Shown here: piece after piece, positions 17,169 to 29,777 of the stretch
Layout of the letters: each line of letters begins with the position of its first letter
Numbering within the stretch: the stretch's first letter is position 1
Source: Arthrobacter globiformis
GTDB lineage: Bacteria > Actinomycetota > Actinomycetes > Actinomycetales > Micrococcaceae
Direction of reading: 5' to 3'
DNA length: 64,000 bases
NCBI RefSeq assembly: GCF_030818015.1
Contig: NZ_JAUSZX010000001.1
Location: forward strand, 1,860,001 to 1,924,000
Made by a program: the position numbers and the translations under genes
The notes under the pieces: model-generated
The model's input: the letters and a program-made list of their open reading frames with translations, nothing else
Database searches by the model: none
What the model was told of the DNA's origin: nothing

Positions 17169-17864
17169 TCATCCGGCGGGGTGCGGTTCGGCCGCTGCAG
17201 GGGCGAAGCCTCCACTGAACAGCTCCCACTCAACCGTGACACTGGTGCTGGCGCTGGACTCACCGGATTCCACCCCAACGGCGTCGGCGGCGAAGGCCCG
17301 CTGCATCCCGCCCACCGGGACGGGAGCCGACGGCACGGGGTGCTGGCGCGCAGAGACCACCTCACCCAGCTCAGCTCCGGCAAGACCGGCGAGCTGTGCG
17401 GCCGCCGCCCGCGCGTCAGCCCAGGCGGCCTCGCGGGCCAGCGTCATCACGGCTGCGGCATCGGCAAAGCCCAGCTGAACGCCATCCAGGCGCACGTCGT
17501 TGCCGCCTGCCTCCACGGCCGCCGCGATGACACCCGAACCGGCAGCGAGGTCCCGGAGCCGAACGCTGAGCATGCTGGATGCCACATAGCCCGTGACCTG
17601 CTGGCCGCGGCCCTCCTGCCAGACGACGTCAGCACGGACGTTAAGCCCGGACGTCCTGATATCCCGGCTCTGCGTTCCCCGGCTGCGCAGTGCGCCCGTT
17701 ACGGCAGCAGACGCCTCTCCGGCAGCGGCATAGGCATCCCCAGCGGTATCGCGCCGGCATTCCACGCCAACGGAGAGCGTCAGCAGGTCCGGTGCGGCCT
17801 CGGCGGTTCCGAATCCCGTGACGGTGACAGTCCGGGCTGCCGCCCGGCCCGCGGGTTCACTCAC
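17169..17864 (-). CDS. SIMPL (DUF541) domain protein
   Basis: About 231 residues with the SIMPL/DUF541 pattern: RTVTVTGFGTAEAAPDLLTLSVGVE at the start, then SRDIRTSGLNVRADV, VTGYVASSMLSVRLRD and a closing VTVEWELF strand. In Brucella BP26 this fold forms periplasmic oligomers; bacterial roles are poorly known. No signal peptide is seen, so it may be cytoplasmic. The GTG start at 17864 is preceded by GGAGG and overlaps the end of the upstream gene by 8 bases, which indicates co-transcription and coupling. Longer in-frame starts lack a ribosome site. Confidence 0.87.
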   Translation of the reverse strand: MSEPAGRAAARTVTVTGFGTAEAAPDLLTLSVGVECRRDTAGDAYAAAGEASAAVTGALRSRGTQSRDIRTSGLNVRADVVWQEGRGQQVTGYVASSMLSVRLRDLAAGSGVIAAAVEAGGNDVRLDGVQLGFADAAAVMTLAREAAWADARAAAAQLAGLAGAELGEVVSARQHPVPSAPVPVGGMQRAFAADAVGVESGESSASTSVTVEWELFSGGFAPAAAEPHPAG

Positions 17865-18318
17865 GCCTGAGCCTCCGGTCCACATAGCCGCCGGCCTCCA
17901 GGCCGGCATGCCGCTCGAATGGATTTCCCGACGCCGGATCGCCGTACCGCACTGCCGACCATGCAGCGGCCGCGAAATAGAACAGCAGGAAGGGCAGCCC
18001 CAGGCACCACGCGTACTGGGTGCTGTGCCGTTCCTCGTGGCCCAGGAGCGAGCGGCTTGTCAAAGTGGCGTCGGCACCCGAGCGGAAGATGACCACGTTG
18101 CCCACAGTGAAGGCACGAGCCACCGGCAGGCGCCAGCGGTAACCCGTGGCGACAATCAGGCCGCGGGGACCCCGAAACGTCCTGGTGCCGGCCAGCCCGG
18201 CAAGCACCAGCCCCAAGGGCGTGGAGGCGTTCAGCACGTTTGCGAGTTGCCTGAGGCGCTGTCTTGGCGTCAGCGGGCCTCTGGTTCGGGGGACTCTCGT
18301 TCGGGGGCCTTGAGTCAT
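17857..18318 (-). CDS. Small membrane-associated protein with an HEXXH motif
   Basis: A 153-residue protein of no family I recognise. It has a polar basic N-terminus, a hydrophobic stretch (TPLGLVLAGLAG), then RSLLGHEERHSTQYAWCLGLPFLLFYFAAAAWS: an HEXXH zinc-protease-like motif (HEERH) directly before a transmembrane helix. A third zinc ligand is not obvious, so catalysis is uncertain. It is leaderless by layout (TAGCAT, six bases, ATG) and its end overlaps the SIMPL start. Confidence 0.65.
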   Translation of the reverse strand: MTQGPRTRVPRTRGPLTPRQRLRQLANVLNASTPLGLVLAGLAGTRTFRGPRGLIVATGYRWRLPVARAFTVGNVVIFRSGADATLTSRSLLGHEERHSTQYAWCLGLPFLLFYFAAAAWSAVRYGDPASGNPFERHAGLEAGGYVDRRLRRE

Positions 18319-18330
18319 GAGGCCATGCTA
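18319..18330 (-). promoter_or_regulatory. -10 element for the HEXXH/SIMPL pair
   Basis: On the minus strand TAGCAT (18330-18325) is six bases before the ATG at 18318, another TANNNT-N6-ATG leaderless layout. Confidence 0.55.
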
Positions 18331-18428
18331 GCCGCGGGCGGCCGTGCAGGACAGGCAACGGCCCCGGCGGTGCATGACGGGGCCCAGGCCGGACAGATGA
18401 GCGCCCGATGACCCCGGGCAGCCGGGCC

Positions 18429-18542
18429 GCTGTCAATTAGCCCGGCGCTGTCAATTAGACTGGGAACAGTGCCTGCCGGCCACCCGCCGGCGAGCCTGCC
18501 CTTGTCTTTGGATGGCGTCTTTGGATGACGTCCTTGGATGAC
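18429..18542 (+). repeat. Short direct repeats in the pheS upstream region
   Basis: GCTGTCAATTAG occurs at 18429-18440 and 18447-18458 (18-bp period). Three near-identical 13-bp units (GTCTTTGGATGGC type) follow at 18504-18516, 18517-18529 and 18530-18542. The rest of the 322-base gap 18319-18640 shows no gene beyond the tentative leader peptide. Confidence 0.8.
18469..18528 (+). CDS. Possible 19-residue leader peptide upstream of pheS
   Basis: A -10-like TAGACT (18456-18461) is seven bases before a GTG at 18469. That GTG opens a 19-codon frame ending Leu-Asp-Gly-Val-Phe-Gly and stopping at 18526-18528. The place, 112 bases before pheS, and the Phe codon next to the stop would suit a translation-sensing leader. 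Only one Phe codon is present and no clear U-tailed terminator follows, so this is speculative. Confidence 0.25.
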   Translation: MPAGHPPASLPLSLDGVFG

Positions 18543-18640
18543 TTCATGCAATGACGTGCCAGCGACGGACGCGCTGCCTGGGAAACCGGCGCGGCTGCAC
18601 CGGCGGCTGGCATCACCCGACTCGTAGCTAAGAACAGTAG

Positions 18641-19702
<1,062 letters not shown>

Positions 19703-19704
19703 CA

Positions 19705-22248
19705 GTGCGTATCCCACTTTCCTGGCTGCGTGAATTCGCGCAGGTACCGGCCGGAGCCACGGCCGAAGACGTCATGGCGGACCTCGTCAAGGTCGGCTTT
19801 GAAGAGGAAGCGGTCCACCGCCCCACGGACGCCCTGCGCGGACCCGTCGTGGTGGGCCAGGTCCTGAGCCTGGTCAAGGAACCGCAGTCCAACGGCAAGA
19901 CCATCAACTGGTGCCAGGTCCGCGTCGTCCCCGAGGGGCAGGAGCAGACCCTCACGGGCAAGGGCATTGATCCGTCCGGCGTGCAGGGCATCGTCTGCGG
20001 CGCCCACAACTTCGTTGAGGGCGACAAAGTGGTGGTCACCCTGCCAGGCGCCGTCCTGCCCGGCGACTTCCACATCTCGGCACGGAAGACCTACGGCCAC
20101 ATGTCTGCGGGCATGATCGCCTCGGTCCGCGAACTGGGCATCGGCGAGGACCACGACGGCATCCTGGTGCTTTCCCGGATCGGCCTGGACCCCGAGATAG
20201 GGACCGACGCCATGGAACTGCTGGGCCTCTACGACCAGGCCGCCGAAATCAACGTGACCCCGGACCGCGGCTACGCCTTCTCGATCCGCGGCGTGGCACG
20301 CGAATACGCCCACGCCACCGGCACGGAATTCACCGATCCCGCGTCGAAGGTCAACGCGCCGGCTGTCCTCTCCGGAGGCTACGGCGTCAAGATCAACGAC
20401 GACGCGCCGATCTACGGCAAGCCCGGCTGCGACCGCTTCGTGGCGCGCACCGTCCGCGGCGTGGACGCCACCAGGCCCACGCCGCCGTGGATGACTTCCC
20501 GGCTTAGGTTGGCCGGGATCCGGTCCATCTCCCTGCCGGTGGACATCTCGAACTATGTGATGCTCGAACTCGGCCAGCCGCTGCACTTCTATGACCAGGA
20601 CAAGCTGTCCGGCGACATCGTGGTGCGCAGGGCTGTGGCGGGGGAGAAGCTGACCACCCTCGACGGCAAGGAGCGCTCGCTTGACGCCGAGGACCTGCTG
20701 ATCACCGACGCCTCCGGCCCCATCGGCGTCGCCGGCGTCATGGGCGGCGCGTCCACCGAGGTCTCCGACGCCACCACGGCTGTGCTGATCGAAGCGGCCC
20801 ACTTCGAGGAAGTTTCCATTGCCCGCTCGCGCCGGCGCCACAAGCTCCCGTCCGAAGCCTCCAAGCGCTTCGAACGCGGTGTGGACTGGCAGGTTGCGAA
20901 CGTCGCGGCCCAGCGCGCCGTGGATCTTCTCGTGGAACTCGCCGGCGGGACCGCCGATGAGGCGGGCACCGACGTCGGCACCTCGCCGGATCCGGTGACG
21001 ATCGCGCTGCCGGCGGAATTCCCCGCCGCCCGGATCGGCATCGACTTCACCGAAGAGCAGATCGTCACGTCCCTTGAGGACCTCGGTGCCGTACTGGAAA
21101 AGACCGGCGCCGGCTGGACCGTCACCGCGCCGAGCTGGCGCAACGACCTGGAAACCAAAGAGGACCTCTCCGAGGAGGTAGCCCGCCTCGTCGGCTACGA
21201 CCAGATCCCAGCGACCCTGCCGGTGGCGCCTCCCGGCCGCGGCCTGACCCGCGTGCAGCAGCAGCGCCGCCGCCTGGTCCAGGCCCTGGCGGATGCCGGC
21301 CTGACCGAGGTCCTGGCCTACCCCTTCGTGTCGAAGGCCGCCAACGACACGTTTGGCGTGGCCGAGGAGGGTGCACCCCGGACTGCGGTCAAGCTTGCCA
21401 ACCCGATCAGCGAAGAGCACGGATACCTGCGCACTTCGGTGCTGCCGGGCCTGCTGGAGGTCGCCAAGCGCAACCACTCCCGCGGCTTCCGCGACCTCGC
21501 CGTCTTCGAAGCCGGCATGGTGTTCCTGCCCGGCGACACCCTGGGCACGCCGACCATTCCTCCGTTGGGCGTCAAGCCAAGCGATGAGGTGCTGGACGCG
21601 CTGTACGACGGCGTTCCGGACCAGCCGCTGCACGTCGCCGCTGTCCTCACCGGCCATGACTCGCCCGCCGCTGCCGGCCACACGCCGCGGCTGTGGGACT
21701 GGGCAGACGCCCTGGACATCGCCCGCCTGGCCGGTGACGTCCTTGGGGTGGAGCTTGTGGTCACCCAAGGCCGGCACCAGGCCTTCCACCCGGGCCGCGC
21801 CGCGCAGCTTTCCCTGCGCTCCGGCGAGGTCGTGGGATACGCCGGCGAGCTGCACCCCAAGCTCCTGGCTGCGCACGACGTGCCGGCGCGGTCGGTCGCG
21901 CTGGAACTCAACGCGGACGCCCTCTTCGAGGCGGCGGCCGACGTCGTGGTGGCCCGCCACATCTCCACCTTCCCGGTGGCCACGCAGGACGTGGCACTCG
22001 TGGTGCCGCAGGACGTCCCCGCCGACGACGTGCTGGCAGCGTTGCGTGAAGGCGCCGGTGAGCTGCTCGAGGACGTCGCCCTGTTCGACGTCTACGCGGG
22101 GAAGGGGATCGAGGACGGCAAGAAGTCCCTCGCCTTCGGCCTGCGGTTCCGCGCAACCGACCGGACACTGACGGCCGACGAGGCGTCGGAGGCGCGGGAG
22201 CGCGCCGTCGCCACCGCGGCCGAGCGGTTTGGTGCCGTCCAGCGCTAG
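19705..22248 (+). CDS. pheT: Phenylalanine-tRNA ligase beta subunit
   Basis: An 847-residue beta subunit. It begins MRIPLSWLREFAQVPAG at GTG 19705, two bases after pheS; the frame is open further upstream but only inside pheS. It has a tRNA-binding EMAP-like domain (about 40-150), B3/B4 editing domain (about 210-400, hydrolyses Tyr-tRNA-Phe), B5 (about 420-490), a catalytic-like core without activity, and a C-terminal anticodon-binding ferredoxin fold (HISTFPVATQDVALVVP). Length is typical of actinobacteria. Confidence 0.97.
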   Translation: MRIPLSWLREFAQVPAGATAEDVMADLVKVGFEEEAVHRPTDALRGPVVVGQVLSLVKEPQSNGKTINWCQVRVVPEGQEQTLTGKGIDPSGVQGIVCGAHNFVEGDKVVVTLPGAVLPGDFHISARKTYGHMSAGMIASVRELGIGEDHDGILVLSRIGLDPEIGTDAMELLGLYDQAAEINVTPDRGYAFSIRGVAREYAHATGTEFTDPASKVNAPAVLSGGYGVKINDDAPIYGKPGCDRFVARTVRGVDATRPTPPWMTSRLRLAGIRSISLPVDISNYVMLELGQPLHFYDQDKLSGDIVVRRAVAGEKLTTLDGKERSLDAEDLLITDASGPIGVAGVMGGASTEVSDATTAVLIEAAHFEEVSIARSRRRHKLPSEASKRFERGVDWQVANVAAQRAVDLLVELAGGTADEAGTDVGTSPDPVTIALPAEFPAARIGIDFTEEQIVTSLEDLGAVLEKTGAGWTVTAPSWRNDLETKEDLSEEVARLVGYDQIPATLPVAPPGRGLTRVQQQRRRLVQALADAGLTEVLAYPFVSKAANDTFGVAEEGAPRTAVKLANPISEEHGYLRTSVLPGLLEVAKRNHSRGFRDLAVFEAGMVFLPGDTLGTPTIPPLGVKPSDEVLDALYDGVPDQPLHVAAVLTGHDSPAAAGHTPRLWDWADALDIARLAGDVLGVELVVTQGRHQAFHPGRAAQLSLRSGEVVGYAGELHPKLLAAHDVPARSVALELNADALFEAAADVVVARHISTFPVATQDVALVVPQDVPADDVLAALREGAGELLEDVALFDVYAGKGIEDGKKSLAFGLRFRATDRTLTADEASEARERAVATAAERFGAVQR

Positions 22249-22257
22249 CAGGCCATA

Positions 22258-22291
22258 AAGAAAGACCACGCCATTTGGCGTGGTCTTTCTT
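22258..22291 (+). terminator. Terminator after pheST
   Basis: A perfect 15-bp stem (AAGAAAGACCACGCC / GGCGTGGTCTTTCTT) with an ATTT loop. Because the arms are A- and T-rich at their ends it can act in both directions. The remnant NRPS gene's stop codon lies at its right edge. Confidence 0.95.
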
Positions 22292-24181
22292 ATGCCGGAA
22301 AACCAAATGCCGGAAACAATTCACGGCAGCGGCGGCAGGGCTTCTTCGTAGAGCCAAGGGTGATCAGCGCGCCGATGCGCGGGGTGGCGTAGATATCAGC
22401 CATGGGGATGGTGGGGTAGCGGACCCGGAGTGCGGAGACGAGCTGCGCCGCGGCCAGCGATCCGCCGCCGTGGGCAAAGAAGTCCGCGTCGAGGCCGGCG
22501 ACGCTGCTGCCCAGGACGGCCTGCCACCGGTCAACGATCCACTGGGCATCCTCGGGCAGGTTCAGCGGCGCGGCGTCCGCGGCCGCCGCGCCGGCACCCG
22601 GCAGGGGCCATGGCAGCACATGCCGGTCGACTTTCCCGCTGGTCTTGGTGGGCAGCGCGTCGACGACGGTCAGCATGGGGATGAGCGGAGCGGGCAGCAG
22701 TTCACGGAACGCGGCCAGGTCTACGAAAGGACGGTCGAGTGGAGGACGGTCCGGTGCGGTGTCCGTTCCGCCGGTGGGAGCCAGGTAGCCTACGAGGACC
22801 TGGTTGCCGGCCGCCGTCGTGCGAACTGCAGCGGCGGCGCCCGCAATGCCCGGCAGCGACTGCAGGGCAGGTCGATCTCACCGAGTTCGATCCGGCGGCC
22901 GCCAAGCTTGACCTGCTCGTCGGCGCGTCCCATGAAGATCAGGCCGGCGCGCTCGAAACGGACCAGGTCGCCGGAGCGGTAGGCATGCCCCCACCCCAGT
23001 GAGGGCATGGGGGCATATTTCTTCGCATCCTTCTGCGGATCGAGGTAGCGGGCCAGCCCCACGCCGCCGATGATGAGCTCGCCGACCTCGCCCTCGGCCA
23101 CCGGGACGCTGTCGGAGCCAACCACCGCCAGGTCCCAGCCGTCCAGCGGGAGCCCAATCCTGACCGGGCCAGTACCGCCCAGGGGAGCCGCGCAGGCCAC
23201 GACCGTTGCCTCGGTGGGTCCGTACGTGTTCCACACCTCACGGCCGTCCACGGCCAGGCGCTCGGCCAGCTCCGGCGGGCAGGCCTCGCCGCCAAAGATC
23301 AGCAGCCGGACGTTCTCCAGGGCCTCTGCCGGCCACAGTGCCGCAAGCGTGGGAACGGTGGAGACCACAGTGATGCCGTGATTGATCAGCCACGGCCCCA
23401 GGTCCATGCCCGTTCGGACCAGTGCCTGCGGGGCAGGCACGAGGCAGGCGCCATGGCGCCAGGCCAGCCACATCTCTTCGCAGGACGCGTCGAAGGCGAC
23501 CGAAAGTCCCGCGAGCACGCGGTCCTGCGGCCCCACCGGATCGTCCTGCAGGAAGATGCGGGCTTCCGCGTCCACGAACGCTGCCGCCAAAGCGGTGCTG
23601 CACCGCCACGCCCTTGGGCGTCCCGGTGGAACCGGACGTGAAGATGACCCAGGCATCGTCGTCGGGGGTGGCAGGGCGCGGAGCCGGGAAGGGGATGGGC
23701 CGCTTGTGGTCCGTAACGTTCTCGCCGTTGGCCGCAGGATGCCGGCCACCCGTGCCTCACCGAACACCAGTTTGGCCCGTTCGTCCGGATCATCCGCGTC
23801 CACGGGGACGTAGGCGGCGCCAATCAGCAGGATGGCAAGGATCGCGGTGTAGAGCTCGTTGGTGCCCGAGGGAATCCGCACCCCTATTTTGTCTCCCGCT
23901 CCCAGGCCGGCCTGGTGGAGCCGGCGGCCCTCGGCCTTAATCTCCGCCAGGAGCCGGGCGTAGCTCAGGGAGCGGCGGCCGTCATCGAGCGCCGAAGCAT
24001 CCGGGAAACGTGCGGCGGTGTCGGTGAGGATGTCCACCAGGGTCCGCTCCGGCGGGGCGGCGGCAGGGCCCGGCAGTTGCTCCGGGTACACCTCTGCCGC
24101 CGGTCCACCGGCGGCAGACGGTGCGGTCGTGTCCAGGGTTTTCGGGAGCGGCTCAATCACGGCTGGGTTCTCCCTCAGCAA
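22290..24181 (-). pseudogene. Frameshifted and truncated NRPS-like (adenylation-carrier) gene remnant
   Basis: The minus strand encodes an amino-acid adenylating enzyme broken by three frame changes. N-terminal adenylation sequence runs to about 23740. The P-loop-like TSGSTGTPKG segment is in another frame until about 23590, where the first frame resumes (FDASCEEMWLAWRHG, NTYGPTEATV, YRSGDLVRFERAG, LGGRRIELGEI). Near 22870 the frame shifts again into the adenylation C-end (PTKTSGKVDRHVLPWP) and a carrier domain with DADFFAHGGGSLAAAQLV. It then stops about 30 residues later, at the pheT terminator. Relatives of the Pls/PosA type continue with large C-terminal acyltransferase-like domains, absent here. 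Decay is likely; sequencing error could explain the shifts but not the truncation. Confidence 0.8.
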
Positions 24182-24261
24182 GATGAACGGAAGATGACAT
24201 CGTTTCCCCCGCGTTAATCCGGGCTGCCTTTGTCACGGGGACCGCATTGCTTGAGGCCAGG

Positions 24262-25227
24262 CTAGGGGACCAGCAGAACCTTGCCCGTGGTGCGCCGGCC
24301 TTCGAGGTCCTCGTGGGCCCGGCCTGCCTCGGCCAGCGGGTAGGTGGCGCCGATGCGGACGTTGAGGCTGCCATCGGCCGCGGCGCCGAAGATTTCCGTG
24401 GAGCGCCAGAGCCGTTCCTGCGGGTTGCCGAGGAAGTGGGCGAGCGACGGGCGCGTGAGGGTCAGTGAGCCGCCGGCATTGAGGCGCTGCGGGTCCACCG
24501 GCGGAACGGGTCCGGACGCTGCGCCGAAGAGCACCAGCGAGCCCCGGGTGCGCAGGCTGGCCAGCGAACCGTCGAACGTGTCCTTCCCAACGCCGTCGTA
24601 AACCACGTTCACGCCGGCGCCGTGAGTCAGGTCCCGGACGGCGTCGGCGAAGCCGTCGTAGGGCAGCACCTCGTCAGCGCCTGCACCGCGGGCCAGGGAT
24701 TCCTTCTCGTCCTTGGACACGGTGGTGATGACGCGGGCGCCGCGGGCCTTCAGGAGCTGGATCAGCAGCAGGCCCACCCCGCCGGCGCCGGCGTGGACCA
24801 GCACGTTGTGCCCGGGTTCAACGCGGAACGAGGAGTTGATGAGGTAATGGGCTGTCATGCCCTGGAGGGGGAGCGCCGCGGCCGTGTGATCGTCGACGCC
24901 GTCCGGGACGGGCAGGGCCTTCGCGGCGTCCAACACGATGTACCCGGCGTAGCACCCGGCACCTTCGGCCGTCGCCACGCGGCTTCCGACGGCGTAATCC
25001 TCCACCCCTTCACCGACTTCCTCGACGACGCCGGCAGCTTCCGATCCGGGTGTGAAGGGGTAGGACACCTTGTAGGTGCCGCTGCGCTGGTAAGTCTCAA
25101 TGAAATTGACGCCCGTTGCCGCTACTTTCACCAGCAGCTGGCCAGGTCCGGGGACTGGGCGGTCGATCTCCGTGAATTCCAGAACCTCCGGTCCACCCGG
25201 CTGCCGGGCGACGATGGCGTGCGTCAT
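24262..25227 (-). CDS. NADPH:quinone oxidoreductase (zinc-independent MDR family)
   Basis: A 321-residue quinone-oxidoreductase-like medium-chain dehydrogenase that reduces quinones or enones with NADPH. It shows PGPGQLLVKVAATGVNFIETYQRSGTY, PFTPGSEAAGVVEEVGEGV, and the nucleotide-binding HAGAGGVGLLLIQLLKARGARV. No structural zinc cysteines are present. ATG 25227 has an AAGGAG seven bases upstream; an in-frame start at 25263 lacks one. It stands alone between the pseudogene and the desaturase. Confidence 0.93.
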   Translation of the reverse strand: MTHAIVARQPGGPEVLEFTEIDRPVPGPGQLLVKVAATGVNFIETYQRSGTYKVSYPFTPGSEAAGVVEEVGEGVEDYAVGSRVATAEGAGCYAGYIVLDAAKALPVPDGVDDHTAAALPLQGMTAHYLINSSFRVEPGHNVLVHAGAGGVGLLLIQLLKARGARVITTVSKDEKESLARGAGADEVLPYDGFADAVRDLTHGAGVNVVYDGVGKDTFDGSLASLRTRGSLVLFGAASGPVPPVDPQRLNAGGSLTLTRPSLAHFLGNPQERLWRSTEIFGAAADGSLNVRIGATYPLAEAGRAHEDLEGRRTTGKVLLVP

Positions 25228-25334
25228 GGAAACTCTCCTTATCCGGGCCGGGACCTCCGGCACCCTTCCTCACTCATCCTAGGGACAACCCATCCTAGGG
25301 AACGTGGACGTGCACGCGAAGTCGGAGCAGCCGG

Positions 25335-26441
25335 CTAGTAACGCCGGGAGACCGCTGCCATGGGGCATTCGAAGTGGCGTCCCGCAGCGAGCCCCACCTC
25401 GTTGAGGTACCGGACGATGATCCCGAACGACGCCGCCAAGGTGGTCTCCGTGAAAGGGATCCCCTGTGTGTCGCAGTGCTGGCGCACAATCGCCGTTGCC
25501 TTGTGCAGCTGGGGCCGGGCCATGTCGGGGAAGAGGTGGTGCTCCACCTGGCGGTTCAGGCCGCCGAGCAGGATATCCATGAACCGGCCGCCGGAAATGT
25601 TGCGTGATGTAAGGACCTGACGGCTGAGGAAGTCGACGCGGCTGTCTGCCGGAAGGACCGGCATGCCCTTGTGGTTGGGCGCAAAGGACGCACCCATGTA
25701 GAAGCCGAAAACAGCCAACTGCACGCCGATGAAGGCGGCAGCCATGCCCAGCGGCAGGAATGAAAACGCCAGCACAGGCAGGATGCTGAGGCGGGTCAGC
25801 AGGATAGGCAGTTCCACCCAGCGGTGCGTGACCTTGGCGCGCCGGAAGATGAAGCGCACCGAATCTATCTGCAGGCCGAGGCCCACAAGGAACAGCAGGG
25901 GGAAGAACAGCCAGCCTTGCTTGCGCGTCAGCAGCGCCAGCCGGCCCTGCCGTTTGGCCGCGGCTTCCGTGTGGAACACGATGGCACCGGGTGCGATGTC
26001 AGGGTCCTTGGATATGACGTTCGGGTGGTTGTGGTGTGCCCCGTGTTTCTGCTCCCACCACGAGTAGCTGACGCCGGCGACGGATGTGGCCAGGAGCCGT
26101 GCGGACCAGTCGTTGGCCCGCCGGGAGGCGAATATCTGGCGGTGGCCGGCCTCGTGGGCCAGAAAGCTCAGCTGCGTGCAAATGATGCCGAGCGCCGCGG
26201 CGATGAGGAGCTGGAACCAGCTCTGGCCGATCAGCGCGAAACCGAACCACACCGCTGCCATGAGTGCAGCCAGCGTGGCGAAGACGGTGATGTAGAAGCC
26301 CTGGCGCCGCTCCAGGAGTCCGGCTGCCCGCACGGACTTGAGCAGATCAGAGTAGCTCTGAGTTACAGGGTTCGGCCTCTGCACTCTGCTTGCTTGGCGA
26401 ATACGCGGTTGTGGGCGCTCGGAAGTGATAGTGGGGGCCAT
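25335..26441 (-). CDS. Membrane fatty-acid desaturase
   Basis: About 368 residues of the fatty-acid desaturase superfamily, di-iron membrane enzymes that insert double bonds into acyl chains. Three His boxes are visible: HEAGH, HGAHHNHP and QVEHHLFP. The Gln in the third box is typical of front-end/linoleoyl-type and DesA3-like enzymes. Hydrophobic helices lie between box 1 and box 2 and before box 3. ATG 26441 (APTITSERP) is preferred over a longer frame to 26567, whose extra residues are Arg-rich. The electron donor is not in the window. It is divergent from argC. Confidence 0.92.
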   Translation of the reverse strand: MAPTITSERPQPRIRQASRVQRPNPVTQSYSDLLKSVRAAGLLERRQGFYITVFATLAALMAAVWFGFALIGQSWFQLLIAAALGIICTQLSFLAHEAGHRQIFASRRANDWSARLLATSVAGVSYSWWEQKHGAHHNHPNVISKDPDIAPGAIVFHTEAAAKRQGRLALLTRKQGWLFFPLLFLVGLGLQIDSVRFIFRRAKVTHRWVELPILLTRLSILPVLAFSFLPLGMAAAFIGVQLAVFGFYMGASFAPNHKGMPVLPADSRVDFLSRQVLTSRNISGGRFMDILLGGLNRQVEHHLFPDMARPQLHKATAIVRQHCDTQGIPFTETTLAASFGIIVRYLNEVGLAAGRHFECPMAAVSRRY

Positions 26442-26568
26442 GAACTGCGTGCCTCGTAACAATAACGGGCGACGCTGCGGCCGACATTCGGCGCGCGCGG
26501 TCAGGATCACCCTCTGCCAAGCATACTCTGGCCAGCGAGGCTGGCTCGCCTGGCGGGCGCGGGTCAAT

Positions 26569-28813
<2,245 letters not shown>

Positions 28814-28844
28814 ATCCGCCAGCAAACCCTGGAGAACCAGCCGC

Positions 28845-29777
28845 ATGAACACCCAGACCCGCGAGTCAACGTCCATGAGTGATGCCCAAGACAAGGCCGG
28901 CACACTCATCGAAGCCCTGCCGTGGATCCAGCGCTTCGCCGGAACCACCATGGTGATCAAGTACGGCGGCAACGCCATGGTCAACGACGATCTGCGCCGC
29001 GCCTTCGCCGAGGACGTCGTGTTCCTCCACCACGTGGGCATCCACCCCGTGGTGGTGCACGGCGGCGGCCCGCAGATCAACTCGATGCTGGGAAGGCTCG
29101 GCATCGAGTCGGAATTCAAGGGCGGCCTGCGCGTCACCACGCCCGAGGCGATGGACGTGGTGCGCATGGTCCTCACCGGACAGGTGGGCCGTGAACTGGT
29201 GGGCCTGATCAACTCGCACGGGCCCTACGCCGTCGGCATGTCCGGTGAAGACGGCGGCCTCTTGCGCGCCGTCCGCACCGGCACCGTGGTTGACGGCGAG
29301 GAGGTGGACCTCGGGCTCGTTGGCGAGGTGGTCGGAGTGGACCCCGCCGGCATCGTGGACATTCTCGACGCCGGCCGGATCCCCGTGATCTCCACCGTCG
29401 CCCCGGAGATATCCGAAGACGGTAGCACCACCGGACAGGTGCTCAACGTCAACGCAGACACGGCGGCGGCCGCCGTCGCGTCGGCCCTTGGCGCCTCCAA
29501 ACTTGTCATCCTCACTGACGTCGAGGGCCTTTACGCGAACTGGCCGGACAAGTCATCGCTCATCTCGTCGGTGACTGCTTCGGAGCTGCGGGAGATGCTG
29601 CCGCGCCTTGAGTCCGGGATGATCCCCAAGATGGCGGCCTGCCTGAAAGCCGTTGACGACGGCGTCGAACGCGCACACATCGTGGACGGCCGGCTGCCGC
29701 ACTCGATGCTCCTGGAAACCTTCACGACCGCCGGCATCGGCACCCAGGTGGTCCCGGACGAGGAAGTGAACGCATGA
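28845..29777 (+). CDS. argB: N-acetylglutamate kinase
   Basis: A 310-residue amino-acid kinase that phosphorylates N-acetylglutamate and is usually the arginine-inhibited step. Motifs are [28 protein letters not shown] and [16 protein letters not shown] 28845 follows a GGAGA at 28831-28835; an in-frame ATG at 28875 is an alternative, as the first 10 residues are not conserved. A 31-base gap separates it from argJ, the only real gap in the first half of the cluster. Its end overlaps argD (ATGA). Confidence 0.97.
   Translation: MNTQTRESTSMSDAQDKAGTLIEALPWIQRFAGTTMVIKYGGNAMVNDDLRRAFAEDVVFLHHVGIHPVVVHGGGPQINSMLGRLGIESEFKGGLRVTTPEAMDVVRMVLTGQVGRELVGLINSHGPYAVGMSGEDGGLLRAVRTGTVVDGEEVDLGLVGEVVGVDPAGIVDILDAGRIPVISTVAPEISEDGSTTGQVLNVNADTAAAAVASALGASKLVILTDVEGLYANWPDKSSLISSVTASELREMLPRLESGMIPKMAACLKAVDDGVERAHIVDGRLPHSMLLETFTTAGIGTQVVPDEEVNA

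Noticed and set aside
22290..24181. Treating the two adenylation/carrier ORFs as two intact genes
   Set aside because: Together they read as one protein broken by frame changes, and the P-loop-like segment is in a third frame.
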